From positions 62,001-126,000 of the forward strand of contig WPIO01000247.1 of NCBI GenBank assembly GCA_009760855.2: a DNA stretch of 64,000 nt. Direction: 5' to 3'. Source of the stretch: Cristatella mucedo (taxonomy: Eukaryota; Bryozoa; Phylactolaemata; Cristatellidae). Below, in pieces: positions 1 to 10,865 of this stretch (position 1 is the stretch's first letter; each line of letters begins with the position of its first letter). The translations under genes were made by a program, and so were the position numbers. The notes beneath the pieces were generated by a model, which saw only the letters and a program-made list of their open reading frames with translations, was not told the origin of the DNA and did not search any database.

Positions 1-704
1 GGAGATATGCTGACAGAGCCAATTTTGAGAGTCAGCCTTTCCAATTTCTGAATCACACTGGGTTTGCCCATAACTAGTAAGTTAGTTTTTATCATTGTTT
101 AGTTTTAGAAAATTTGCTGTCATCCATGTGCGGATGTCATCAATACATGCAGCAAGTGAGTCAAGATAATTCGACGTGCTCGAAGGCTGGGAGGGATCAA
201 AGCAAAGGTACAATTGAGTGTCATCCGCACAAAAGTGAATGCCTAGATTTTGTGCTCGGCAATCGCATCAGCAAGAGGGCGAGTATAAACCGTGAAAAGA
301 ACCTTACCTAGCACGGAGCCCTGAGGTACCCCGTATTTCAGAGGTACTTCGGACGATCTTTGTCCATTCACGACAATACTCTGGAGTCTCCCACTGAGAT
401 AGGACCTGAACCATTGTAGAGCAGTGCCAGTGATGCCCAGGCGAGATGAGAGGCGCTCTAGAGGAACTTTGTGATCGATAGTATCAAAAGCTGCGGAAAG
501 ATCGAGCAAAACAAGCAGAGACACTCAATCTATGTCGGCATTCCTAAGTAGGTCGTTGTACACCCTAAGCAATGCTGACTCTGTGGAGTGATTAGCTATA
601 AAGCCAGACTGGAACTTACTAGCAAGGTTTGAGGTTTCAATATATGAGTTCAGCTGGTCTGCCACGACCCGTTCCAGTGTCTTTGATAGGAATGGTAGAA
701 GGGA
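1..704 (-). mobile_element. LINE A (L2/CR1-like) copy, RT fragment, cut by window edge
   Basis: The minus strand reads the N-terminal half of a non-LTR reverse transcriptase, with the block LLVLLDLSAAFDTIDHK, then FRSYLSGRLQS and the GVPQGSVLG motif of the RT palm. A TGA at 525-527 interrupts the frame just before the DLSAAFD block. The reading frame is also lost after GVPQGSVLG, before the catalytic YADD motif, so the copy is dead. Homology to the other LINE A copies stops near 704. The piece is almost the exact reverse complement of 7428-8050. Confidence 0.85.
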
Positions 705-974
705 TCTCGTTGCCCGCAGAGTGATTGACCAACACATGTACATGGCCTCGTCGGTCACGAAATAATATATTATTCTTTGACATTAGGCAGCACTGTATTA
801 TTGTATTCTGTATTCTTCCCTGCACACAGTAGAGTGCTGTACCTAGTATTCACACAAGGCAACGAACGGCGAGCTGTGGCGGCAACAGCGCCATGCGTGC
901 CACATGACCTTGAATCCCCCCCCCACTGTCGATGGCTGATGACAGCCGACCGGGCGATACCGTTTTATAATGTG
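705..974. other. unassigned spacer between LINE copies
   Basis: I see no convincing gene, RNA or repeat here. Short ORFs in several frames lack recognisable motifs. Homology to LINE A ends on the left and LINE B begins near 975. Confidence 0.4.
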
Positions 975-1645
975 GGGCAGATTGATTAGCAGCAACTCAG
1001 GGATCTGTCTGGTCTGACTACCCACATATTGACGGCTCAGCCGAAAATTTTTCAGCTTTCTTTACTGAAAAAATTGTGCACATTCGTGCCTCCACAAAGC
1101 CCCCTCCGTCTAAAGCAATTTCGGATTAACAACCCATGACCTTCCTTAAAAGGTTTTCCAAGGTTTCTGCATGCGATGTCTCTACCTTAATAAGGTCTAG
1201 CAAAAAGAGCTCGTCTCCTGAAGACCCTATACCATCATCTCTGTGGTCTTCACTGGTAGACCAACTTAGCCCTGCCATAACCAAGATTTTTAATGCTTCT
1301 TTGGGAAATGGGATCGTCCCCAAGTCATTCAAATCAGTAATCGTTAGACCCATACTTAAAAGGCTGGATTAGATACAAAGGTCCTTGCAAACTATCGCCC
1401 AGTTTCCCTTCTTCCTTTCTTGTCAAAGATTCTTGAAAAAATTGTTGCTAAGCAGCTGGTTGAACATATTGAAAAGAATGAAATATCAGAAACATTTCAA
1501 TCAGGGCTCAAGAGGCAGCACTCCACTGAAACTACTCTCCTCTGTGTTAAAAATGACATTCTATGTGGTAACGATGACGGGAATGTCACTGCCTTAGCTC
1601 TGCTAGATCTATCAGCTGCCTTTGACACCATTGATCACGACGTTA

Positions 1646-2376
1646 TGTAACCGCGCAGAGAAGCTCGTCCCCGGTTCTCTACCGGTGGACTGTGTGATGC
1701 AGTGCTGCAGTGCGGTTAAAACATAAGCAGCCATAACTGGGCGCCGAAAGTGACAGTTTATTGTGGGCCTGTTAGTAGTGGTTACTCGCTGGTGCAAGCA
1801 CTTTACGCAGCGCGTGTACCGGACCGACGGAGTTAACTGCGAGAACTCTCGAAGCCCGAGTATAACCAACTACCCTGTACGTTTACGCGGGTGCGTACCG
1901 GACTGACGGAGTTAACTGCATGAACTCCCGAAGCCCGCGTATAATAAACTATCCTATGCGCGTCGCTAGGGATGGTCCCGACCCCGAAGGCGAGCCTCTA
2001 CAGCACCCCAAGATACGAGCAGCTAACTGAGTAGCCGGCAGAACACAGCAGTCTAAGTTGCACTGAGCTATTCGTCGCCGTAGGTTCGTCTCTCGTGCCC
2101 TCGAAGCGCAGTCTCGCATCAACTACCAAGCTGCAGCCCCGAGCTCTGTCAGTCGTCCCATAATATTCTCTCTCTTCTAAACTCCTGACCTCGCACGTAG
2201 CTGCTATTTCTACTTCAGCGCATTAGTCGGTGCACATCCTGACCGCATCGTCAGCATAAAGCTCCATTCTAACCTGAGCTAGGTGGATCAGGTGCTGGGT
2301 CTGTACTAGGCGCCCTAGTCGACCCCACTAAGGCAAGGGCTCTCATCGCGGCTAAGCTGAGAGCTGCCCCGGTGCA
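1646..2376. mobile_element. 731-bp TG...CA insertion (solo LTR or small LTR element) inside LINE B
   Basis: The unit begins TGTAACCGCG and ends CCGGTGCA. It interrupts the LINE B RT exactly between the codons for D-V and L-L-E-R-L. The flanks are GTTA (1642-1645) and GTTC (2377-2380), a 4-bp target duplication with one difference. Removing the unit and one flank restores the RT frame. TG/CA ends and a 4-bp duplication fit LTR-retrotransposon integration. It has no long ORF. Two imperfect copies of a roughly 77-bp unit lie at about 1812-1960. A primer-site-like TGGGCGCCG near 1739-1747 is only suggestive. Confidence 0.7.
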
Positions 2377-2391
2377 GTTCTACTTGAACGA

Positions 2392-3555
2392 TTGAGAACA
2401 ACGATCGGTCTGGCAGATGATGCAATGGCGTGGTTTAAATCGTACTTGTCTGATCGTGTTCAATCCGTGCCGTGTGGGGGTCAGCTCTCACACGCGAGAA
2501 TGGTCACCCGTGGAGTCCCTCAAGGGTCTGTACTCGGTCCCTTGCTGTTCTTCATCTATACTCAACCTCTGGGAAAAGTGATTAAGGCCTATGAAATAGG
2601 ATATCACTTTTATGCTGACGATACTCAGCTGTATTTGTCATTCAAACCGTCGGAATTTGCTGCAGCAACTGAGAAACTGAATGCTTGCCATGCCGACATT
2701 CGATCCTGGATGTCAGAAAACTTTTTGAAACTAAATGACGATAAAACCGAACTGCTGCTCATAGGACACCCTAAGCGTGTGGCTGGATTAAAAGGCTTTG
2801 CTCTTCTAATAGGTGATGCTATTGTGCGACCATCACCACGTGCTCGAAATTTAGGTGCCGTTTACGACAGCTGCCTCAATTTTAAAAGCTTCTTTCACAA
2901 GGCTGCTTCTACAGCCAACCATCACGTCCGAGCCCTATCCAAGATTAGGAACTATCTTCCACAGTGGCTGGAAAAACATTTAACTATCTCCTTAGTTCTG
3001 TCTCGGCTTGATTATTGTAATTCCCTTTTGGCTGGGCTACCAAAGAAATCAACTAGGCCACTGCAGCTGACAATGAATATGGCTGCAAGGCTAGTCTTAA
3101 AGTCCCAGAGGTTGGAGCACGTGTCTTCTTTGCTGAAAGATCTAGGATGGATGCCGGTTGAGCAACGGATACAGAGAAAAGTTCTTACGCTGACTCACAA
3201 GGCCCGCTACGGCTTGGCTCCTTCGTACCTAGCTGAACTGCTGCACCAGTTTCAGCCTCTTTGTGCCACCTGGTCCTGTGTGGACAATAAATTAGCTGTT
3301 CCATTCCTCCGCTTAAAGACCGTTGGCAACGGAAGCTTTAGCTCTGTAGGTCCTAGACTGTGGAACTCGCCTCCACACTTCTTAAGCAACGGCAACTACT
3401 CTCCTGCTCCCGACTATGGCTCATTCTTTTTAGCGGCCCTGAGCTGCTACTTCCATGCTACTCACTACCTGAACTGCTCTCCTGACTTGCTATGCTTCCC
3501 ACTTTCCCTTTGTTGCGTGAGAGACGAAGTCTGTTGGCTACCGAATGCGTACTGA
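2392..3555 (+). pseudogene. LINE B reverse transcriptase, C-terminal 387 codons
   Basis: This is an open frame of 387 codons encoding the C-terminal part of an L2-clade reverse transcriptase. Residues 36-48 hold the RT block GVPQGSVLGPLLF and about residues 71-79 hold FYADDTQLY with both catalytic aspartates. SRLDYCNSL lies near residue 205. The first Met is not a real start: the codons before it (CTT GAA CGA TTG) continue the interrupted protein whose N-terminus is at 1420-1645. The reaction would be target-primed reverse transcription of the element RNA. It is a fragment of a dead copy, not a host gene. Confidence 0.85.
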
Positions 3556-3640
3556 AAGCCGCTTAGGTTGCGAGTGTGCTAAACAAAACTCTCCTGCATA
3601 ACACCCACTCAGTCTGTATGGCTTTGTGCAGTTACAGGCG

Positions 3641-3959
3641 GAGATACATAACAAGGTCACATCCTACCAACCGATCTACATCTTACCTTGCAGCCCTTGT
3701 GAATACGCCAAAGAAGTAGACTTGTCCAGAAACTGGCAACACACCAACTACTAGGGGTACTTGTGCCCATTTTGCCGCTATCCTGCTGCAGCAGCTGAGA
3801 ATTACCGCTGCTTCAGTTGGAGTTGCTCGGTTTCCTGAAGTGGATACAATTTTAGCTCTTAAAATGTAGCTATAAAGTAGCGCGGAGCAGGCTCTATTAA
3901 TCGATGACAAGAAAAGGCGTCATGACAGCCAGAAGACTAACCAACTTGTAAATATCGCG
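3641..3959. other. unassigned spacer
   Basis: No motif-bearing ORF, RNA gene or repeat is recognised between the end of one LINE B copy and the start of the next. Confidence 0.35.
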
Positions 3960-5100
3960 GACTTGCTAAGATCTCTACAGAGGCAGTCAATGATTCGAAG
4001 CCTGGATGGGCGGGTCAACCGGCGTGCCTACCGATACGCCTCCTCGGATCAGTCAGAGGGTGTTAGCCTCGGCAGCCCCTCTCTAATGTTCCTGCTTGAT
4101 CTATCAGCTGCGATTGACTCTTTTAGCATACACTCGATCGATTAATAACAATAATCGGTCATTCAGAGGAGGCTCTGGTGTAGTTCAAATCGAACTTGCC
4201 CGATCGTGTTCAATCCGTGTTCGTGAGGCGGTCACGCCTCTTCCAGCAGACCAGTCACTGTTGAGATCTACGAGGATCCGCTCTCGTTCCTTTGCTGTTT
4301 TCCATTAATATCGAGCCTCTCGGAAAAAGTGATTAGGGCCCACGGGATCGGCTATAACTTCTATGCTGCCGATACTCAGCTGTACTTCTCATTTAAGCCA
4401 TCGGAATCAGCTGCAGCTACTGATAAACTTGATACTTGCTTTGCAGACATTCAATCCTGGATTTTAGCCGATTTTCTTAAACTAAACGACAATAGAACCG
4501 AACTGCTACTCACGAGACACCCTAAGCGCACGGCTGGATTAGGAAGCTTAATTCTTCTAATCGACAACGACCTAGTATGACCGCACCGTGTGCTCGGAAC
4601 TCAGGCGTCCTCTTGGACAAATGCTTAACAGTCGAAACCTTTATTAAAAAGAGCGATTCCACAGCTATCTATCTCGTCCATTTCCTGTCTAAGATTCGGG
4701 ACTGCCTACCACGGTGAATGGCTAAAAATTTGTCAAGCTCCCTGGTTCTGATTAGGCTGGCCTACTATAATTCAGGTTTGGCTGGGCAACCAAAAAAGCC
4801 ATTAGGCCTCTGCGGCTGATGATAAATATGGTTGCAATATTATTCAAACAAATCCTGAGGTTCAGCCGTTTGTCTCTTTCGCCGATTGAGCTAAATTGAC
4901 TCCCTTTCGACCTTTCGAGAGTCTGATATAAAGTAGTTCTTACTCTGACGCACAAGGCCCTCCACAGATTGGCTCCTTCATACCTAGCTGAACAGATTCA
5001 TAATTCTCAACCCTCTTGTTTCTTCAGGTCCTTTTTGGAAGATAAATAAGTTGCTCTATTCCCCCATTTAAAGCCTTTTGGCGACAGAAGCTATATCTCT
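3960..5100 (+). mobile_element. LINE B, degenerate copy
   Basis: Fragments in all three plus frames match LINE B: LLDLSAAID near 4100, then AADTQLYFSFKPSESAAATDKL (4329-4580), which is the YADD region with Asp-to-Ala damage (FYAADTQLY). It continues with decayed C-terminal sequence to about 5100. Many frameshifts and stops mark it as older than the copy at 975-3640. Confidence 0.75.
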
Positions 5101-5284
5101 ACATGGGCTCAACGCAATCCACTTTGGCTTTAGACTCGCCATATAAAACTTCCTTGCGTAACATCCATTTGGTTCCTGTGGCTTGGTGGAGTTGCTGACG
5201 ACGATGAAACATTTTACGTAAAAGTGAGCGGCTGAACCTTGAGGTCGATAAGCGACTTGATGGGAAGCCAATGCAGGCCAAAGA

Positions 5285-5313
5285 GAAGTGGTTTAATAAT
5301 AATAATAATAATG

Positions 5314-5345
<32 letters not shown>

Positions 5346-6850
5346 GGTGATAACAAAGATAATATATATGTTCTATAGCGCCCTAAGAGAACCAAATCTG
5401 CATTCAGGTGCATTAAAACACTCTGCAACAAGAGAAGCTATAACCAAGAGCTAATGACATGCGACGTGTCACACTTTGACGAGCACGCAAAAAGCATCCA
5501 ACTAGCACGCTAAGACAAGTGTATAAAAAGCAGGAAGACAACCAGGGAGGCTGGTTAGTAAGACCCAATTGTCATTTGCTTGTGCTGAATCGTGCACATG
5601 TAGAGAGGATCTTGAAGTTGATTTCAAGCTTGTACTGTGATCACTGCAACGTTCACATTAGACAAGCATAGCTGCAGAGTTTTACACCACTGCAAGCGTC
5701 TTCTCGAATAGGCAGGACGACCTGCGAGTTATGAGACTTAAATCCTTTAGCTTAAGTCCATAAGTACTGGATCTCAAAATTCGCGGACCACCTTGGCTGT
5801 AATTTCTCATCTAAATAAGGCCAAATTTTTGCAATGGTTCGTTGCTGAAGTGTGCTGATTTGACTTCGGAGCCGATGTGGTCATCTAGTGAAAGGTCCTT
5901 TTTTGTACAAAACACGTAGATTTCGTGTAGAGACTAGAGGAGATAAGCTGGCCGAGCCCATTGTAAAGGTAGACTTTTCGATGTCTGAGCCAAACTGGGT
6001 CTACTCATAACCAGCGAAATGGTTCTATCGTCATTCAATTCTGAGATTTTTCTGCTATCCAAGGGTGGATGTCAGCAACGCATGCTGCAAAGGTACTAAG
6101 AGAGTTCAACGTGCAGGAATGCAAAGAGGGATGAAAGGACAATCGAGACCCAGGTACATCCAGTACATCCAGGTAGAGCTGTCTTACATCCGCATGCAAT
6201 CTTAAGCCTAGATTGTGCTTGGCGATTAGACTGGCAAGAAGTAGAGTATAAATTGTGGGGAAGGGGGAAGTAGACCTAGCATCGATTACTGGCACACTCC
6301 ATGCTTTGCGGGCTCACCGGTGACTGGTGAATGTTGACATCACTGCTCCGACTCCCACTGCCACGGTCCATTGATCCGACTTCCATTGCCAGGGATGATC
6401 TAATCCATTGGTCCGACTCCCACTCCCAGGGATGATCAAATCCATTGCAGTACACTGCCAGCGAGGCCAGGGCGAGACGATTGGAGCCGAAGACGGACGA
6501 CGGTGATCAATGGCTTCGAACTCCGACGAAGAATCCTTCATAACCAGCAGAGAGATGCTCCGCAAGACAGCATTCCTGGAAGTTAGATTTACACTCGAAA
6601 CAGTGCTGACTTTGTAGAGCGATTGGCTCCACAATTTTAGTGAAACTTAGGTACTTGGTTTAAAGTGTTGGTACATTAAAAAGTTAAGCTTGCCTACTAC
6701 TTCTCGTTCCAGTGTCATTTGTATGAACGGCAATGGAGAGACCGGGCCGAAGTTATTAGTTATCTCTTGATCTAGCATTGACTTCCTAATAATAGGCATG
6801 ATAATAGCTTCTTTAAAGCATGTACGGAAAGGCTTGAGACTTGCTACCTT
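5285..6850 (-). mobile_element. LINE A, degenerate copy with (AAT)n tail
   Basis: Read on the minus strand, this ends in the LINE A 3' hairpin region (near 5370-5420) and an imperfect (ATT)n run (5293-5343). Decayed RT fragments lie upstream, for example LLASLIAKHNLGLRLHADVRQLYLD at 6035-6295, which corresponds to the YADDTQLY block. It carries numerous stops and indels. Confidence 0.65.
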
Positions 6851-7427
6851 TACAGTATGCTATACTCTTGAACCCGTATCCCAGGGCTGCATATAAATAA
6901 AGTTTTTTTGGTGCCTAGTTTCAGGTTAACGCAAATTGACTATACTGAAAGAAATAGTTTTGCTCAAACCAAACAGCTTCTTAGGCTTACAGCAGAGCTA
7001 AAATTTGCGAAATCATTAGTGGAATATAGTGAAGAGGTCAATTTGATTGGTTAGCCTCGGTCGATGATTTGATTGGTCGGTAGTGTGTCATGTTAGTACT
7101 GATGGTCATTGCTAATCCTACCGTAGCTTTTCCAATGAGAAAGTTATATCTTTCCAGTCATGCCTACATATATTCAAATCGTTAAATGTCGACGAAATGA
7201 GCTGCGGTTTTTATAAAGTGATGTGGTATCCGATGAGCCGTTGAGGAATGAAAGCTCTAAAAAGATGAAGGCCTAAATTTGGAGGGCGTTGAAAAACAGT
7301 GCAGTTTTTTCCGCAGCTTAGAGTGTCAAGTTAGTTTTAGCTTGAATTTTTGAATGCATTTTTTAATTTCTTAAACGCTCTTTTCAAATACTAGTCATCA
7401 TTTTTAATTATTAGTTTGGTCATGCTA
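6851..7427. other. AT-rich unassigned spacer
   Basis: AT-rich sequence without a supported ORF or a recognised repeat. It ends exactly where the next LINE A copy is 5' truncated. Confidence 0.4.
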
Positions 7428-8084
7428 GTAAGTTCCAGTCTGGCTTTATAGCTAATCACTCCACAGAGTCAGCATTGCTTAGGGTGTACAACGACCTACT
7501 TAGGAATGCCGACATAGGTAGAGTGTCTCTGCTTGTTTTGCTCGATCTTTCCGCAGCTTTTGATACTATCGATCACAAAGTTCCTCTAGAGCGCCTCTCA
7601 TCTCGCCTGGGCATCACTGGCACTGCTCTACAATGGTTCAGGTCCTATCTCAGTGGGAGACTCCAGAGTATTGTCGTGAATGGACAAAGATCGTCCGAAG
7701 TACCTCTGAAATACGGGGTACCTCAGGGCTCCGTGCTAGGTCCGGTTCTTTTCACGGTTTATACTCGCCCTCTTGCTGATGCGATTGCCAAGCACAAAAT
7801 CTAGGCATTCACTTTTATGCGGATGACACTCAATTGTACCTTTGCTTTGATCCCTCCCAGCCTTCGAGCACGTCGAATTCTCTTGACTCACTTGCTGCAT
7901 GTATTGATGACATCCGCACATGGATGACAGCAAATTTTCTAAAACTAAACAATGATAAAAACTAACTTACTAGTTATGGGCAAACCCAGTGTGATTCAGA
8001 AATTGGAAAGGCTGACTCTCAAAATTGGCTCTGCCAGCATATCTCCAGTTGAATCAGCTCGAAATCTAGGTGTCATATATTTCA
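7428..8084 (+). mobile_element. LINE A, 5'-truncated RT fragment (5' half of a chimera)
   Basis: The first shared base with other copies is near 7428, a sharp 5' truncation typical of target-primed insertion. It encodes SLLVLLDLSAAFDTIDHK and GVPQGSVLGPV, then loses frame before YADD: the segment at 7800-7850 reads FYADDTQLY only in another frame. At about 8084 homology switches from LINE A (GGTGTCATA..TTCAAAGTGAC) to LINE B. Confidence 0.85.
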
Positions 8085-8345
8085 AAGTGACGCAACGACA
8101 ACTACTCTCCTGCTGTCGACTATGGCTCATCCTTTTCAGCAGTTCTGAGCTGCTACTTCCACGCTACTCACCACCTCAACTGCTCTCCCGACTCTGCTAT
8201 GCCTCCCACTTTCTCTTTGTTGCGTGAGACAAAGTCTGTTGGCTACCGGATGCGTACTTAAAGCCGCTTAGACTGAGTTCGCAAAACAAAACTCTCCTGC
8301 GTAACACCCACATAGTCTTTATGACTTTGCGGAGTTACAGAGATA
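8085..8345 (+). mobile_element. LINE B 3' end (3' half of a chimera)
   Basis: From ACAACGACAACTACTCTCC onward the sequence follows LINE B 3' sequence (compare 3390-3640 and 52140-52390), through CGTAACACCCACATAGTC and the terminal GGAGTTACAGAGATACG. It follows the LINE A fragment directly with no spacer. Confidence 0.75.
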
Positions 8346-8539
8346 CGTTAAAAGGAGGGGCGAATCACTTTTCGCGGTCTACGTTCCTGTGCGATCGGGA
8401 AAAAAAAACAGTCGAATTGAGATGGGGCGGGCATCCGATACGTTTGGGTATACACCCAGTGACGAAATCTAATAATCCCTTATCATTCTCTCTCCATTCA
8501 ACCAGGGTGGCTTCCCTTAATTACAAATGACCGCAAATC

Positions 8540-9080
8540 CCTATAGGGTGGAAGCTCAAAGACCCTTTGCCTTACTGATCTTACAATGGCTGCTTAACCA
8601 AGATGCTGCCGGAGCATCGCACGAAATTGCTCAAGCGAATATAATTGAGTCGTTGGCTCGTTTCTCGAGTGAGAAGGGTCAAGGTTTTCTCTACGAGCCG
8701 AAAAGAGTCGATCAGCTGATCCTCGTCTTACGAAGTTGGGAACTCCAGCCTAACTATCAGAAGTACTCACAAATCAGCCTAGGTATCGTACCGCCCGATT
8801 TTCTGACTCAAATCCATTAGCTGTGCCTGGCACTAACCTCGAATCCTTTGGAGACAGCACTTTCAGTTCGTATGGTCCCGAAGCGTGGAAATCACTCCCG
8901 ACTGATGTCACGCCATCCCTGACTGCATGACATCAAGAAAAAGCTTTAAACTCGCTTGTTTCTCAAAGTATTTGGTGGCACCTTGCGATTTGTCCTGTGT
9001 GTGAATATGCTTGCTGACGCTGAGCATATTACCACTAATCGTATTTAGATTTTGATAGTGTGTATGCTATCTTAACCACA
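8540..9080 (+). mobile_element. LINE A 3'-terminal fragment, diverged
   Basis: From about 8770 the sequence matches the C-terminal RT region of LINE A (compare 22000-22140): CGTACCGCCCGATTTTCTGA, then AATCCTTTGGAGACAGCACT and a decayed 3' UTR with ATGCTTGCTGACGCTGAGCAT. The open frame 8527-8820 upstream is only weakly related. The (ATT)n tail is missing. Confidence 0.6.
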
Positions 9081-10184
9081 TTATGCTTGTTGACAGACGT
9101 AGGGCGGGGTGGGCAGGGGGACATATGTCCCCGGGCGCCAAAGCCAAATGGATTGTGCATATTTTTTATACTTCTTCATTTTCGAATATCAATCTTGATT
9201 TCAAGCAAGTCCTTGTTTCAATGAACTTGACTATTTCTGGCTGAGCTAGTTAAGCATGTTTAGAGACTTGGACCAAGCTGTAGCCTGACGCTCTAGCGGC
9301 ACACACGCGACGACATGGAATTACCGAGGTGGGTTCAACCACCGCGTATTCGCATGGCGCTCACAGCGAAACAAGCACACTGCCATTCACCCTGCCGTCC
9401 ACGTTCTACTGTCCTTCCCGTCCGCTCGCCCCATCCTGACTGTTGTACGCGCCTGCTGCGACAGTGAAGAGCGACGTCTCGGCCGCGAAGCGTCTTAGAG
9501 CGGCTGAGAGCATCTCACCTTACGACCGGCTGGGTGCAGAGCACAGAGGAGCACAACCGCGAGATGGACTCGGCGGAGTCAAACCCCGAGAACGACGAGG
9601 CCACAGTTATGAGCCAGAGTGGCTTCGGAGGGTCGGATCGGCCCGCGAGGAACGCACGAGACCGGCCATCGGGGCTCGCACGGGAGGTGACCTGCGGGAG
9701 CTGCATGACAGTGGGAGCAGTGTCCCAGCTTTGCCTAAAAGCGAGCAGCATCAACGACCGGCTTCTCGCGAGGGGCACAGCTGACGTATTCCTCCTGCGA
9801 GTAGCTGTCACGTAGCCTGCACCCCGGTTAAGCCGGTCGAAATCATTGAGCGTCGAAATTAACCATCTGATAAAGCCCGAACGACGTACTGCAAAACTGG
9901 GCAGCGACTGACTCATGCTTCGGCGCCACCGTCTGAGCAGGCAGCAGAGGAGTGCTCGGCGAACCGATGGCTACACGACTTACCAGCCGTGAGGGCCGCC
10001 CCCTCCCCAGTCCCCAGGCTGGTGGACTGTGGTCTCTATTTTCTATGGGGAGGAGGGACGCTGCGTGCGCCCGCTGCTTCTGCTATCGTAATTAGCGCAG
10101 CAGCATCCGGCCACTGATGAATGCCCCGCGTGCAGCAGGTAGTTGGCCAATTCACTCGGCTCTGCGTCGGGTCCTTGATGCAAG
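9081..10184. other. GC-rich unassigned region
   Basis: 9100-9160 contains CCCCGGGCGCCAAA, also seen in the hAT relic at 14580. From 9440 to 9920 the sequence is GC-rich with overlapping ORFs on both strands (113 and 93 codons on +, 133 on -). None shows a domain I can name, so I do not call a gene. Confidence 0.35.
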
Positions 10185-10187
10185 GAT

Positions 10188-10362
10188 GTTGGTGAGCCGT
10201 GATGGCACACTAGGTAAGGCGGTTGCTTTCACGACCTCGGTCCCGAGGTCGTGGGTTCGATTCCTGCGGTGGGCGATTCTTTATCGCCACTGCAAGCGGT
10301 GGTGATAGCCGTAAATGCTCATCTGTCGCTATACAAAAAGAGGCTGTTTGATCAGCTAGGAT
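10188..10362 (+). mobile_element. SINE A (tRNA-derived), copy 1
   Basis: The head resembles a tRNA gene: GTGATGGCACACTAGGTAAGG as a degenerate A box, and a canonical B box GGTTCGATTCC at 10254-10264 within a plausible T-arm. A non-tRNA body follows, containing CACTGCAAGCGGTGGTGATA and CTATACAAAAAGAGGCTGTT. The same order occurs at 17222-17390 and, inverted, at 41335-41490. Internal A/B boxes imply RNA polymerase III transcription. Confidence 0.8.
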
Positions 10363-10431
10363 TTGTTATTTGTTTGTTTGTTGCCGTCCACAGCTGCAGT
10401 CCCCCCATCTGCGGTGAGTCAGTCACTTCGT

Positions 10432-10865
10432 ATATGTGCGCGTTGAGGAATAAAGATGGAGTCTCGTTTAATGCTCCCGTCAGCGCTCGTGTCTCCGCGA
10501 GACTCCACAAGAACAGCCGCCGCCGGAGCCACTGTCATACAACACCTGCCACAGGCGGGCTGCGTCCCATCAAGGGCGAGCCTGGCCTGCTCCGCCACGT
10601 TAAGGGCGAGCCAGCGTGCCGTGGCTAAACACCAACGCGCTATTAGACCACGCAAGCTAGGCTTAACTGGCTGTGCTGCGACAACGAACCAGTCATGTCT
10701 GGCCATTTACCAGGTGTCCGAAAGAAAATACTGCTGCTGTATAACGGTGTCTCCAGCGGCGGCTGTTCTAGTGGGAGTCTCACGGAGACACAGCAGGCGA
10801 ACGTTCGCAGTAAACGAGTCTCTACTTTATTACTCCCAACAGACACATATATGGGAGCCCAATCA
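10432..10865. repeat. Inverted repeat with polyadenylation-like signals (foldback LTR-end pair)
   Basis: 10432-10550 and 10728-10865 are imperfect reverse complements. Each arm, read inward, carries TATATGTG, then AATAAAG, GAGACTCG, and later GAGACTCC followed by AGAACAGCCGCCGC. The AATAAA and the GC-rich tract look like the R-U5 part of an LTR. The roughly 180-bp spacer has no recognised content. Confidence 0.55.

Larger units (their letters stand above)
975..3640 (+). mobile_element. LINE B (L2-like) retrotransposon, 5' truncated, split by an insertion
   Basis: The element starts in the endonuclease-RT linker (reading through 1136-1372), continues into the RT N-terminus (1420-1645, DLSAAFDTIDHDV) and resumes at 2377 with the RT palm. 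It carries GVPQGSVLGPL and the catalytic FYADDTQLY motif, then a typical L2 C-terminal domain (SRLDYCNSLLAGLP). The 3' end has the tail shared by all LINE B copies here (TGGCTTTGTG.AGTTACAG.CGGAGATAC). It is inactive because of stops and frame changes before 1420 and the 731-bp insertion at 1646. Confidence 0.85.

Noticed and set aside
10188-10270. tRNA gene
   Set aside because: A and B boxes are present but the acceptor stem does not close and the same head recurs with a conserved non-tRNA body, so it is a SINE. The same holds for 17222, 41420, 26040, 43680 and 63940.
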